Source: Geothrix terrae
Lineage (GTDB): Bacteria; Acidobacteriota; Holophagae; Holophagales; Holophagaceae
Assembly (NCBI RefSeq): GCF_022808775.1
Contig: NZ_JAKZLA010000003.1
Span: 1 to 64,000 of the forward strand
DNA length: 64,000 nt
Direction of reading: 5' to 3'
A program made the position numbers and the translations under genes. The notes under the pieces were generated by a model. It ran no database searches. It was not told the DNA's origin and saw nothing but the letters and a program-made list of their open reading frames with translations. Of the stretch, positions 1-8,015 are shown in pieces. Each line of letters opens with the position of its first letter. Positions within the stretch are counted from its first letter, which is position 1.

Positions 1-3
1 GCC

Positions 4-127
4 ACCTAACCCTCCGCTCAACTCGGACCCCGCCTGCATTGCCTTTCGCTCTCTCTCATCGTTCCGCTTTCTCGTCTCCGCTCATCGTCTCGGTGCAAGC
101 GGGTCCGGTTAGCTTCATTCGTTAGGC
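4..127 (+). repeat. attC site 1 of integron cassette array
   Basis: A 124-bp imperfect palindrome opens with the R'' box ACCTAAC (4-10) and closes with the R' box GTTAGGC (121-127). Inner complementary arms (CGCCTGCA near 31, TGCAAGCG near 94) and the L-box pair GCTCAACTCGG / CCGGTTAGC fit a folded single-stranded attC with an extrahelical base. It is the 3' end of a cassette whose gene lies left of the window. Confidence 0.9.
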
Positions 128-134
128 GCTGCAT

Positions 135-713
135 ATGCTTCGATACAGACCCTGGTTGATGGCTGTCGGAATTGCACTCGTGGTTTCCGGACCACTTTGT
201 GTGGCGAGCTATGTTGCTGGACGAAGGTTCGCCATTAGCGCGGTTTTTCAAGAACTCAATACTCTTGCATCCAGAAATCAAGCTGACGATGAAGAGATGC
301 TTGCCCACTTAAAAAAGGAAGTACCTACGGTTGATGGTTATGCAAATCAGATATATATTCAAAACCTGATTTCTTCTATGGAAAATCGGCCTTCTGGCTT
401 TATTTGTCTTGATGACACAACCAAGAATCTCTTCACCCCAGCTCAACGGATGATACTGGAAAAGTCGCTCAAATCTTACTTTGCACAGGTCTATTGGGGA
501 AAGGGTAATATTCCCATCAAGCACTTCGACGCCAATGGTGAACCTATCAATGGGTTTGTATTGGGGTATTCAATCAAGGTTTACCCTGGAATTGTGAAAA
601 TCAGCACCTCTTCTTGGTCGGGTATTTTGAGCGGCGGGGGCCATACAGATATCTACATCTGGAAGGGGCTCGGCTTTCGCTTTTACAAGCAATCACAAAT
701 GTGGATTTCTTAA
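135..713 (+). CDS. cassette 1: hypothetical membrane-anchored protein
   Basis: This 192-residue protein is not recognised. Residues 9-30 form a single N-terminal hydrophobic segment that would anchor it in the membrane or act as an uncleaved signal; the rest looks soluble. A basic/hydrophobic start followed by a predicted extracytoplasmic domain is all that can be seen. The ATG lies 8 bp after the R' box of attC1 and the stop lies 15 bp before attC2, the usual tight cassette packing. Sampled GC is near 40%, far below the roughly 67% of the flanking chromosome, which supports acquisition from elsewhere. It has no visible promoter and probably depends on read-through from an upstream cassette promoter. 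Confidence 0.75.
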   Translation: MLRYRPWLMAVGIALVVSGPLCVASYVAGRRFAISAVFQELNTLASRNQADDEEMLAHLKKEVPTVDGYANQIYIQNLISSMENRPSGFICLDDTTKNLFTPAQRMILEKSLKSYFAQVYWGKGNIPIKHFDANGEPINGFVLGYSIKVYPGIVKISTSSWSGILSGGGHTDIYIWKGLGFRFYKQSQMWIS

Positions 714-728
714 CCAAGGTATCGATGC

Positions 729-852
729 GCCTAACCCTCCGCTCAACTCGGACCCCGCCTGCATTGCCTTTCGCTCTCTCTCAACCTCTTGCTTCCTCGG
801 CTTCGTTCGTCGCCTCGGTGCAGGCGTGGCCGGTTAGCCACATTCGTTAGGC
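729..852 (+). repeat. attC site 2
   Basis: R'' GCCTAAC (729-735) and R' GTTAGGC (846-852) bound a 124-bp element nearly identical to attC1 and attC3-5. Both boxes match the consensus exactly, so the site looks competent for recombination. Confidence 0.93.
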
Positions 853-859
853 GTTACCC

Positions 860-1282
860 ATGAAATCGCTCCTCGTGATGGCCCTTCTACTCATGGCTTG
901 TACGCCACCGACTCCTTCATCAGAGCCATATCGGCCACTGAACGTTGATTCCCGTGATTACTGGGAACCAACATTGAAATCCGCTCCGATTGGATTCAAG
1001 TTCCCATCAAACTCGGCCACCTCGGAGAAGGTGGTCATCGATGTCGATACCCAGATTGATAAACAGGGCCTCCCAATCGGGGCAAAAGCCACGGCCCAAT
1101 CCTCAGCCTTTGCATCAGCCGCTGAAGAATATGTTATGGCCTGTATATTTCAACCAGCCAAATTGGATGGCAAGTGGACGGATTGTACTTTTAGAATCAA
1201 AGTTATCTTCAACACTCATAATCATGAAATCTACTTACGTACTAACAACAACAAGCAGTTTCGACCGCCTGATTCCAAATAA
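860..1282 (+). CDS. cassette 2: lipoprotein with TonB C-terminal-like domain
   Basis: The 140-residue product begins with a lipoprotein signal: a hydrophobic stretch ending in LLMAC, with the lipid-modified Cys at residue 14. The remainder resembles the C-terminal domain of TonB-family proteins: a beta strand with alternating valines (VVIDVDTQID), a QGLP turn, a helix with paired alanines, then FQPAKLDGKW followed by a final strand ending in VIF. TonB domains bind outer-membrane receptors, but this protein has no inner-membrane anchor or proline-rich spacer and is tethered by lipid, so energy transduction is unlikely. The ATG is 8 bp after attC2. The domain assignment is by eye and moderate. 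Confidence 0.7.
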   Translation: MKSLLVMALLLMACTPPTPSSEPYRPLNVDSRDYWEPTLKSAPIGFKFPSNSATSEKVVIDVDTQIDKQGLPIGAKATAQSSAFASAAEEYVMACIFQPAKLDGKWTDCTFRIKVIFNTHNHEIYLRTNNNKQFRPPDSK

Positions 1283-1295
1283 TGCGGCCCGTAAC

Positions 1296-1419
1296 GCCTA
1301 ACCTCTCGCTCAACTCGGACCCCGCCTGCATTGCCTTTTGCTCTCTCTCAACTTCTTGCTTCCTCGGCTCCGCTCAGCGCCTCGGTGCAGGCGGGGCCGG
1401 TTAGCTTCATTCGTTAGGC
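1296..1419 (+). repeat. attC site 3
   Basis: R'' GCCTAAC (1296-1302) and R' GTTAGGC (1413-1419) are both canonical. The length is 124 bp and the inner arms CGCCTGCA / TGCAGGCG pair perfectly. Confidence 0.93.
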
Positions 1420-1441
1420 ATCTTATGAAGGGATCGCCAAG

Positions 1442-2026
1442 ATGCTGGAATCCATTTCGAAATTCATCGAAGAGCTTCTGGCAAATTCCAATTTCGCCAA
1501 TGGCGTTGCCTTTTCTGCCTTTGGCATTTCTACGATTGGCTTAATTTGGACACGAAGGGCGGCACAAACCAGCCATCAAGCCCTTGTACATGCTCAAGCA
1601 GAGGCCGCAAAGTCAGAAAGACTCGAAACAGAAAAAAAGCGTTTCGAACTATTGTGTGCAATCAGCAATGAGAAAGCACAACTGATGACTACCGGCCTAG
1701 AACTTGGCGTCCTGAAGGCAAATCACGACGCCGACAGTCAGGCCGTCAAAGCCATGCTGAAGAATTTTTCTCAGATCTTTGATTACTTGCCACAGATTGA
1801 ATCATCTATCTCTCAGCTCGATCAGTTGTATTCGGAAATTGTTACGCTCGCTCCATCAGACGGACCGGTCGGTCTTCTCAAGCTCGCCGCCGAAAAGCAC
1901 AGGTTGAGCAAAGAGACCGAGTTCTTCATAAAATGCTGCACCGACTCACTTCCAACCTTCAATGAAAAGCGTCAACAGGCGATTTACGCACAACACTTCA
2001 CCCCTCTGCCAGACGAGAATGCCTAA
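1442..2026 (+). CDS. cassette 3: hypothetical membrane protein with coiled-coil region
   Basis: The 194-residue protein is unrecognised. Residues 17-36 form one transmembrane segment, followed by a charged Ala/Glu/Lys-rich stretch (about 40-75) that looks like a coiled coil, then a mixed helical domain. The predicted layout is a short cytoplasmic or periplasmic N-tail, one membrane pass and a long helical body. An AAGGGA ribosome site lies 9 bp before the ATG. The stop codon TAA is formed by the R'' box of attC4, so gene and recombination site overlap. GC is lower than the chromosome. Confidence 0.72.
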   Translation: MLESISKFIEELLANSNFANGVAFSAFGISTIGLIWTRRAAQTSHQALVHAQAEAAKSERLETEKKRFELLCAISNEKAQLMTTGLELGVLKANHDADSQAVKAMLKNFSQIFDYLPQIESSISQLDQLYSEIVTLAPSDGPVGLLKLAAEKHRLSKETEFFIKCCTDSLPTFNEKRQQAIYAQHFTPLPDENA

Positions 2027-2144
2027 CCCTGCGCTCAACTCGGACCCCGCCTGCATTGTCTTCCGCTCTCTTTCATCTCCCTGCTTCCTCGGCTCCGCTC
2101 ATCGTCTCGGTGCAGGCGCGGCCGGTTAGCCCCATTCGTTAGGC
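2021..2144 (+). repeat. attC site 4
   Basis: R'' GCCTAAC (2021-2027) supplies the stop codon of the upstream gene. R' GTTAGGC lies at 2138-2144. It is 124 bp long and canonical. Confidence 0.93.
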
Positions 2145-2165
2145 TTCAACCACCTAGGAGGTCCC

Positions 2166-2789
2166 TTGTTTAAGCCGTTTCTCCTGATAGTCATTTCGGC
2201 CCTCTCACTAGCCGCTCAAACCAATACAGGGTCCTCATTAAAAATTGGAGAAGAAATTTGCATCACGGCTAACAACGACAGCGCTGCGGCACACTCATCT
2301 CTGGGTACAAGAGCTTTAAATGATGCGCCCCCCCTTGCGCGAGTTCCTAAAGATCAACGCATTGATATTTCAGCTTTTGGGGTCACAGATGAAAATGGTG
2401 TTAAGCAGACCATTTCAGATCACAAAGGCAAAGTTATAGTTCTATGCTTTTGGACGCCGTCTTGCCAAGGTTCGCTCCGCGCACTCAAGTCCATGAAAAG
2501 TTTTCAGGTTGAAGAAAAACGAGGTGATTTTCTTGTTTGGCCAATTCACAATGAAGGATGGCCATGGGTACTATCTTTCATCCGAAGAAAGAAACCTGAA
2601 TACGAAGGTATAAAAATTTATAAAGCAGGTTTCGCCGAGCATGGAATGCATGTGTTAGGGGACCCAATTATTGCTCTACCCATGATCTACATTATTGATA
2701 GAAAAGGTCGCATTGCAGCTTCATATTCTGGTTACCGATCGAACTTCCTGCCTAGTCTCTTGAACGACTACTACACAGAAACGAACTAG
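2166..2789 (+). CDS. cassette 4: secreted thioredoxin-like protein with single active-site cysteine
   Basis: The 207-residue product has an N-terminal signal peptide (about 1-17, ending ALSLAA) and a TlpA/AhpC-like thioredoxin fold from about residue 65. The active-site region reads FWTPSCQGS: Cys100 stands where the first redox Cys is expected, while the second position of the CxxC motif is not Cys. The later LPMIYIID keeps the cis-proline loop typical of the fold. With one catalytic cysteine it may act as a peroxidase-like or mixed-disulfide protein rather than a classical thioredoxin. The chosen start is TTG at 2166, preceded by a strong AGGAGGT at 2156-2162 but with a short spacer. GC is low and the stop overlaps attC5. 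Confidence 0.75.
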   Translation: MFKPFLLIVISALSLAAQTNTGSSLKIGEEICITANNDSAAAHSSLGTRALNDAPPLARVPKDQRIDISAFGVTDENGVKQTISDHKGKVIVLCFWTPSCQGSLRALKSMKSFQVEEKRGDFLVWPIHNEGWPWVLSFIRRKKPEYEGIKIYKAGFAEHGMHVLGDPIIALPMIYIIDRKGRIAASYSGYRSNFLPSLLNDYYTETN

Positions 2790-2912
2790 CCTAACCCTCC
2801 GCTCAACTCGGACCCCGCCTGCATTGCCTTCCGCTCTCTCTCAACTTCTCGCTTCCTCGGCTCCGCTCATCGCCTCGGCGCAGGCGGGTCCGGTTGGCTT
2901 CATTCGTTAGGC
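2789..2912 (+). repeat. attC site 5
   Basis: R'' GCCTAAC (2789-2795) overlaps the TAG stop of the upstream gene, and R' GTTAGGC is at 2906-2912. It is 124 bp long and canonical at both ends. Confidence 0.93.
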
Positions 2913-2920
2913 GCCAGTAC

Positions 2921-3388
2921 ATGTTGATTCGCAGCTTCGAGGTTGGCGATGAACCGGTTCTGAGATCAGTGTTTTTTTCCTCGGTACACGATCTGACTGG
3001 AGGGCAGTACACGCTGGAGCAACAATCTGCCTGGGCTCCCTTCGAATACGACCAGGCTGCATGGGCTCACCGGATCAGAGATATTCAGCCCTTTCTGGTC
3101 CTAATGGATGGCGCCGTGGTTGGGTACGCCGACCTACAACCCTCCGGCTACATCGACCATTTCTACGTAGCTGGGGCCTATGCCAATCGCGGGATTGGAC
3201 GGGTTCTGATGAGTCATATTCATTCAGTGGCGAAAACCAACCAAGTCAACGAACTTTGGTCGAAGGTCAGCCTCACCGCAGAGCCCTTCTTTTCGAAATA
3301 CGGGTTCCATGTCGAGGCGCGCAACGAATTCCTTCTCCGGGGTGTGAAAATGTTCAACGCAACCATGCGTAAATCGATGCTCGCCTAA
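2921..3388 (+). CDS. cassette 5: GNAT-family N-acetyltransferase
   Basis: The protein is 155 residues if it starts at the ATG at 2921, 8 bp after attC5; an upstream in-frame start would lie inside the attC and is rejected. It transfers an acetyl group from acetyl-CoA to an unknown amine. The GNAT core is clear: strand IDHFYVAGAYANRGIG followed by RVLMSHI, where NRGIG matches the Q/RxxGxG/A pyrophosphate loop, and a C-terminal FFSKYGFH strand typical of the family's last motif. The stop codon TAA is supplied by the R'' box of attC6. The substrate cannot be inferred. Confidence 0.88.
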   Translation: MLIRSFEVGDEPVLRSVFFSSVHDLTGGQYTLEQQSAWAPFEYDQAAWAHRIRDIQPFLVLMDGAVVGYADLQPSGYIDHFYVAGAYANRGIGRVLMSHIHSVAKTNQVNELWSKVSLTAEPFFSKYGFHVEARNEFLLRGVKMFNATMRKSMLA

Positions 3389-3508
3389 CCCTCCGCTCAA
3401 GTCGGGCCCCGCCCCTTCGTTGCCTTCCGCTCTCTCTCAACTTCTCGCTTCCTCGGCTCCGCTCAGCGCCTCGATGCAGGCCGGGGCAGTTACCTTCATT
3501 CGTTAGGC
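3383..3508 (+). repeat. attC site 6
   Basis: R'' GCCTAAC (3383-3389) contains the stop of the acetyltransferase gene, and R' GTTAGGC is at 3502-3508. The element is 126 bp with a slightly altered inner arm (GCCCCGCCCC). It is the last site moving rightward with both boxes fully canonical. Confidence 0.9.
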
Positions 3509-3536
3509 GTCCGAGAGACCAATCGGGATTCACCCA

Positions 3537-4160
3537 ATGTCTGATTTGATAGCAAGTTTCACCAACCTACCCACCCACGGCATCTCGGCCGTCATCCTCC
3601 TGTTGCTCTATGCGGTGCAATCGGAGGTCCGCTTCGGCAGGCGCGCCCGTAGCGTCCGAACGGAGGCCTCCGATCACTACAGCACGCTTATCGTGTCGCT
3701 CTCAGCGACAGTTCCCGTTTTCGGCCTCTCCCTGGCAATCAAGTCGACATCGTCGCTTCCCGCATGGTTCAAAGCCGCCGTTATACCTGGGCTACCGTCG
3801 ATCGCCTGGGCCGGCGTTGCTTTCGGCTTCCTCGGCTTGGCCACCCGCCTATGGGCGGTTCTGACCCTTCGTGAGCGATATACGAAAACGCTTCTCGTCC
3901 ATGCCAGTCATGCGGTCGAGCGCGGTGGGCCTTACCGCTGGGTTCGGCATCCGGGCTACTTGGGCTCGCTTTTGATCCTCAACGGAGTTGCACTGGCTTC
4001 GGGCAATTGGGTGGTGTTTGTCTCTTCACTCATTGCTACCCTTCTCGCCTACACCTACCGGATCCGTGTCGAGGACAAAATGCTCGTTGGCGCTCTCGGC
4101 CAGCCTTACGCGGATTACCGTCAGCAGGTTCGGGCGCTGTTCCCAATTCCGCGACTATGA
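3537..4160 (+). CDS. cassette 6: isoprenylcysteine carboxylmethyltransferase-family membrane methyltransferase
   Basis: The 207-residue integral membrane protein belongs to the ICMT/phospholipid methyltransferase superfamily, which uses S-adenosylmethionine to methylate membrane-embedded substrates. Hydrophobic segments span about residues 13-28, 50-67, 77-95 and 145-170. The C-terminal half holds the family signature: ERGGPYRWVRHPGYLG (about 123-138), where RHPxY is the cofactor-binding element, then a conserved RIRVEDKML and a final YADYRQQV. The start is 28 bp after attC6. A second, distinct member of the same family lies outside the array at 15102-15575. The substrate is unknown. Confidence 0.88.
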   Translation: MSDLIASFTNLPTHGISAVILLLLYAVQSEVRFGRRARSVRTEASDHYSTLIVSLSATVPVFGLSLAIKSTSSLPAWFKAAVIPGLPSIAWAGVAFGFLGLATRLWAVLTLRERYTKTLLVHASHAVERGGPYRWVRHPGYLGSLLILNGVALASGNWVVFVSSLIATLLAYTYRIRVEDKMLVGALGQPYADYRQQVRALFPIPRL

Positions 4161-4176
4161 ACGCCCACGACCTGAC

Positions 4177-4300
4177 GCCTAACCTCTCGCTCAACTCGGA
4201 CCACGCCTGCATTGTCTTCCGTTCTCTCTCAACATCCTGCCATCTCGGCTCCGCGTGCCGCCTCGGCGCAGGCGGGTCCGGCTAGCTTCATTCGTCAGGC
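4177..4300 (+). repeat. attC site 7 (R' box altered)
   Basis: R'' GCCTAAC (4177-4183) is intact but R' reads GTCAGGC (4294-4300), breaking the GTT at the cleavage point. The length is 124 bp and the inner arms are conserved. Confidence 0.88.
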
Positions 4301-4341
4301 CCTGACCGAATCTATTCGCACCCGTAAGGGAATTTTCCACC

Positions 4342-5094
4342 ATGGACATCCCACGAATATTCGCCATCACTGAAAGTGCTCACCGCATCCACAACCCGAT
4401 CACACCCGAAAAGCTCGCCACGCTCGGCAAGACGCTGCGTCTGGAATCGGGGGCCCGAGTGCTTGACCTCGGCAGCGGCTCGGGGGAGATGCTGTGCACC
4501 TGGGCACGCGATCACGGTGTTATCGGCACCGGCATCGACATGAGCCAGTTGTTCACCGAACAAGCGAAACTCCGTGCTGAAGAACTCGGCGTCGCCGATC
4601 AAGTCAGGTTCATCCATGGCGATGCTGCGGGCTACGTCTCTGACGAGAAGGTCGATGTTGCAGCCTGTGTCGGTGCCACCTGGATCGCCGGGGGAGTTGC
4701 CGGCACTATCGAGCTTCTGGCGCGGAGCCTGCGCAGCGGAGGGGTCATCCTCATCGGTGAGCCCTACTGGCGGCAGTTGCCGCCGACGGAAGATGTTGCC
4801 AAGGGGTGTCTTGCCAACTCGCTCTCCGACTTCCTCGTGCTTCCCAAACTTCTCGCATCTTTCGGCCAGCTTGGCTACGACCTCGTTGAATTGGTTCTGG
4901 CTGACCAGGATGACTGGGACAGGTACGAGGCCGCCAAGTGGTTCACCATGCGCCGATGGCTTGAAGCCAATCCCGACGACGAGTTCGCGAAAGATGTTCG
5001 AGCCAAACTGACCTCGGAACCCGAGCGCTACGCCGCTTACACGCGTGAATACCTGGGCTGGGGTGTATTCGCGCTGATGCCGCGGTGGACCTAA
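4342..5094 (+). CDS. cassette 7: class I SAM-dependent methyltransferase
   Basis: The 250-residue protein carries a Rossmann-type SAM-binding fold. Motif I VLDLGSGSGEM lies at residues 40-50, an acidic end of strand 2 follows (GTGIDMS, about 66-72), then a VAACVGATW strand and a GGVILIGEPYW strand matching motifs II-III. It resembles small-molecule methyltransferases of the UbiE/COQ5 type; the substrate is not predictable. The ATG at 4342 is preceded by an AAGGGA site (4327-4332). The stop TAA lies in the R'' box of attC8. GC is closer to chromosomal than in cassettes 1-4. Confidence 0.87.
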   Translation: MDIPRIFAITESAHRIHNPITPEKLATLGKTLRLESGARVLDLGSGSGEMLCTWARDHGVIGTGIDMSQLFTEQAKLRAEELGVADQVRFIHGDAAGYVSDEKVDVAACVGATWIAGGVAGTIELLARSLRSGGVILIGEPYWRQLPPTEDVAKGCLANSLSDFLVLPKLLASFGQLGYDLVELVLADQDDWDRYEAAKWFTMRRWLEANPDDEFAKDVRAKLTSEPERYAAYTREYLGWGVFALMPRWT

Positions 5095-5215
5095 CCTCTC
5101 GCTCAACCCGGATGTTGCCTCTGTGAGCCACTTCCCTCTCACACAAGCGTACCGGAACTCTCGTCTCCTCTTACCGCACCGCCTCGGCATCGCCGGTTAA
5201 CCCTGTTCATTAGGC
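5089..5215 (+). repeat. attC site 8 (diverged)
   Basis: R'' ACCTAAC (5089-5095) fits the consensus, but R' reads ATTAGGC (5209-5215) and the central arms have diverged strongly from the array consensus. It is recognisable by spacing (127 bp) and the ends, and is probably poorly functional. Confidence 0.72.
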
Positions 5216-5330
5216 ATACCAGCCTCAGGTCATGTCGATTTCGCGCCTCCTCGTTCGACTACGTAGGCGAGGCGGAGAGCTAGCCGGGGGAGATCACCCG
5301 GAGGCGTCCGCCCGCCAACCGGAGGGTCTT

Positions 5331-6248
5331 ATGAGGAACTTCATTCGAATCAGGAACAAGCGCATTGCCGCATTCCTTTTGCCTCTGGCCACAGCGGCCT
5401 TCCTCCTCACCTTGGGCACCGTCACGCAAGCGGCAGCGCAACACTCGGAGCAACCAGGGAAGAATCAGAACATGCAAACCGTCCGGACGGGTTTCGCTCC
5501 CGTCAACGGCCTGCAGATCTATTTCGAGATACACGGCGTCGCGAGCCCCACGCAACCACCGCTCGTGCTTCTGCATGGCGGCGGCGACACCATCCAGACA
5601 TCGTTCGGCCAGATCCTACCAGCGCTGGCGAGCGGGCGACAGGTCATCGCCTTCGAGCAGCAGGGCTATGGACACACTGCGGACATCGCCGACCGGCCGT
5701 TCAGCTTCGAGCAATCCGCGGACGACGCCGCGGCCCTGCTCGAGTACCTGCACATCGAGAGAGCGGACCTATTCGGATACAGCAACGGCGGCACCATCGC
5801 GCTGCAGATGGCGATCAGGCATCCGAAAGCCATACGCAAGCTGGTGGTAGCGTCGGCTCTCGTCAAACACGATGGCGCCTATCCATGGCTCTGGGATGCG
5901 ATGGCCAACGCCAAGGTGGAGAACATGCCGCAAGTGCTGCAAAAGGAGTATCTCAAGGTCGCACCTCAGCCCGAGAACCTGCGGATGATGCACGACAAGG
6001 CCGTCCAGCGCATGCGCCACTTTAAGGATATCCCGGCCGATGCCCTCCGAAGCATCACTGCACCGACGCTCGTGGTGATCGGCGATGCCGACGTCATCCG
6101 CCCCGAACATGCCGTGGAGACGTTTCGGCTCCTTCCGCACGCACAGCTGGCGGTGCTCCCCGGCACCGATCACATGCAGGTGACGACGCGCACCAGGTGG
6201 CTGGCGTCCATGATCGGCGGGTTTCTCGATGCACGGGCAATCAAGTGA
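5331..6248 (+). CDS. cassette 8: secreted alpha/beta hydrolase
   Basis: The 305-residue serine hydrolase carries a signal peptide (about 1-36, ending TQAAAQ). The fold's landmarks are the oxyanion strand LVLLHGGGDT (78-87), the nucleophile elbow GYSNGG with Ser151, an acid in GDADVIRP (251-258) and His281 in GTDHMQV. It could be an esterase or peptidase acting in the periplasm. The ATG at 5331 is chosen because it has a GGAGGG site just upstream and gives a proper signal peptide; an in-frame start at 5232 would add an arginine-rich stretch. The 115 bp between attC8 and the gene contain two GC-rich hairpins (around 5246-5276 and 5284-5300). Confidence 0.88.
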   Translation: MRNFIRIRNKRIAAFLLPLATAAFLLTLGTVTQAAAQHSEQPGKNQNMQTVRTGFAPVNGLQIYFEIHGVASPTQPPLVLLHGGGDTIQTSFGQILPALASGRQVIAFEQQGYGHTADIADRPFSFEQSADDAAALLEYLHIERADLFGYSNGGTIALQMAIRHPKAIRKLVVASALVKHDGAYPWLWDAMANAKVENMPQVLQKEYLKVAPQPENLRMMHDKAVQRMRHFKDIPADALRSITAPTLVVIGDADVIRPEHAVETFRLLPHAQLAVLPGTDHMQVTTRTRWLASMIGGFLDARAIK

Positions 6249-6382
6249 CCGCCGCCGCCCCGCCAGTTGGGATCGCGCCGATGACGCTCGTGCCTTCGCC
6301 ACGCGACTCGCTGGACACATCAACCCACGTCCATAAGCACCTTCATTGTTGTGGCGTTGCCATCAGCTCGGCCCAGAAGCCT

Positions 6383-6504
6383 GCCTAGCCCTCAGCTCAA
6401 CTCGGACACCGCCTGCATTGTCTTCCGCTCTCTCAGCGTCCCGCTCCCGCGGCTCCGCTCGTCGACTCGGTGCAGGCGGGTCCGGTTAGCTTCCTTCGTT
6501 GGGC
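6383..6504 (+). repeat. attC site 9
   Basis: R'' is altered to GCCTAGC (6383-6389), while R' GTTGGGC (6498-6504) still fits GTTRRRY. The element is 122 bp with a conserved inner arm (CGCCTGCA / TGCAGGCG). The 134 bp between the hydrolase stop and this site hold nothing recognisable. Confidence 0.83.
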
Positions 6505-6558
6505 CATCCTTAAGGACTCAGTACAAGGTTTCGCTCACCGAAATCCTGCAGCAGTAGA

Positions 6559-7107
6559 ATGTTTGCCATGAGCCCTTCCAAGCCTTCTCTCAACGACCTT
6601 CTGGCGGTATTGGAACGAACGCCAGCGGGTCTCGCGAAGCTGCTTGAAGGACTGCCTGAAACCTGGGTGACAGCGACCGAAGGTGACAACACCTGGTCTC
6701 CCTATGATGTCATCGGCCATCTCATTTATGGCGAACAGGCCAACTGGATCCCCAGAGCACGACACATCTTGGCCGGGGAGACCCGAGCTTTTGATCCATT
6801 TGACCGGACCGCACAGTTCACCCAGAGCCAGGGTAAACCGCTATCAGAATTGCTCTCGACCTTCGCATCGCTTCGACGAGATAACCTAGCCATTCTTCGT
6901 GGGATGAATCTTACAAATGCCGACCTTGACCGCGTCGGTTTACATCCAGAATTCGGTCAGGTGACTCTCGCACACCTATTGGCAACCTGGACCGTCCATG
7001 ATCTTGACCACCTTGGGCAGATTGCTCGCACCATGGCAAAGACCTGCGCCAGCGCCGTCGGACCTTGGTCAAATGTTTTATCGATTTTGAAGGATCGTCA
7101 GCATTAG
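6559..7107 (+). CDS. cassette 9: DinB-family protein
   Basis: The 182-residue protein belongs to the DinB/YfiT four-helix-bundle superfamily, whose members bind a divalent metal through three histidines and often act as thiol-dependent transferases. Candidate ligands are His54 in DVIGHLIYG and the C-terminal pair in WTVHDLDHLGQI (about 145-156), the typical spacing for the family. An alternative ATG three codons downstream (6568) is possible. The gene lies 54 bp after attC9 and 30 bp before attC10. A second DinB protein is encoded at 18507-19007 outside the array; the two are not close in sequence. Confidence 0.87.
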   Translation: MFAMSPSKPSLNDLLAVLERTPAGLAKLLEGLPETWVTATEGDNTWSPYDVIGHLIYGEQANWIPRARHILAGETRAFDPFDRTAQFTQSQGKPLSELLSTFASLRRDNLAILRGMNLTNADLDRVGLHPEFGQVTLAHLLATWTVHDLDHLGQIARTMAKTCASAVGPWSNVLSILKDRQH

Positions 7108-7137
7108 CCGACTCAACAACGAGCAGGGTCGATCTTG

Positions 7138-7261
7138 GCCTAGCCCTCCGCTCAAGTCGGACCCCGTCTACCCTGTCTTCCGCTCTCTCCCACCATCCCG
7201 CTTCCTCGGCTCCGCTCGTCGCCTCGGTGCAGACGTGCCCGGGAGCGCCAATGATATAGGC
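7138..7261 (+). repeat. attC site 10 (degenerate)
   Basis: R'' is GCCTAGC (7138-7144) and the R' position reads TATAGGC (7255-7261). The middle still aligns with the family (CTCCGCTCAAGTCGGACCCC at left, TCGCCTCGGTGCAGACG at right). It is 124 bp long. Confidence 0.75.
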
Positions 7262-7266
7262 CACCC

Positions 7267-7863
7267 GTGCTCCCCGAATATTTCGCAATCATCGGCGCCA
7301 TCATCGGCTCACTCGGCGGCTTCTATTACCTATATGAGACCATCGCCGGCAAGGCCCAGCCCAACCGCATCACGTGGCTGCTTTGGGGAATCTTCCCGAT
7401 GGTCATCTTCGTGGCGCAAAGGGCGCAGGGCGTCGAGGGCGTATCGTGGGCGTCATTTGCCGCCGGCTTTACGCCGCTGCTTATCGTCGCTGTGTCTTTC
7501 TTCAACAAGAAAGCCTATTGGAAAAGCGAACCGCGCGACTACTACCTGATGGCGGCGGCGTTCCTCGGCATCATCCTCTGGGCCATGACCGACAAGCCCA
7601 ACCTGGCTTTGCTGTTCTCGCTGCTGGCCGACATGCTGGCGGGCATACCGACACTCATCAAGTCGTATCATCATCCTCATTCCGAGAGTTGGATTGCCTA
7701 TGCTGTCAGCGCCCTCGGCTTCGGAATAAGCCTATTGTCGGTTCAAACCTACAACTTCGAAAATATCACTTTTGTGGCCTACGTGTTCATCCTCAACGCC
7801 TCCCTCGCGGTGCTGGCCTCGCGGGGCCGAAAGCGCAAGCAGTCAACCAGCTGCTTTCGTTAA
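7267..7863 (+). CDS. cassette 10: hypothetical polytopic membrane protein
   Basis: The 198-residue protein is not recognised by family. It has about six or seven hydrophobic helices, roughly at residues 4-22, 36-50, 62-80, 93-108, 113-130, 141-160 and 167-184. Polar loops include GKAQPNRITW near residue 28 and SYHHPHSESW near 137. The repeated two-to-three-helix pattern with a Pro-Asn-x-x-[ST]W loop resembles small transporter-like proteins, but this is not proof of transport. The start is GTG at 7267, only 6 bp after attC10, so translation probably needs coupling or a weak ribosome site. Confidence 0.7.
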   Translation: MLPEYFAIIGAIIGSLGGFYYLYETIAGKAQPNRITWLLWGIFPMVIFVAQRAQGVEGVSWASFAAGFTPLLIVAVSFFNKKAYWKSEPRDYYLMAAAFLGIILWAMTDKPNLALLFSLLADMLAGIPTLIKSYHHPHSESWIAYAVSALGFGISLLSVQTYNFENITFVAYVFILNASLAVLASRGRKRKQSTSCFR

Positions 7864-7874
7864 ACTCGGCATCG

Positions 7875-7998
7875 GCCTGACCCTCCCCTCAACTCAGGCC
7901 CACTCCGCCTTGCCCTCCGCTCTCTCTCAATATTCCACCTCCCGGGCCCCGCTCAGCCCTTTGGCGCCAGCGGGACCGGAGATCTTCCATCGCTAGGC
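7875..7998 (+). repeat. attC site 11 (degenerate)
   Basis: R'' is GCCTGAC (7875-7881) and R' is GCTAGGC (7992-7998). The 124-bp length and the CTCAACTCAGGCC left arm still identify it, but several core positions are lost. Confidence 0.75.
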
Positions 7999-8015
7999 GC
8001 TTCCTCGGAAGTCCA

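Noticed and set aside
18-308. Minus-strand ORF over attC1 and cassette 1
   Set aside because: It translates the attC palindrome backward and appears again over attC5 (2803-3012); it has no ribosome site and is a repeat artefact.
4-4300. Regular repeats considered as a CRISPR array
   Set aside because: Repeats are about 124 bp, separated by coding cassettes of 0.4-0.7 kb, with attC-type boxes; CRISPR repeats are 20-50 bp with short uniform spacers and no cas genes are present.
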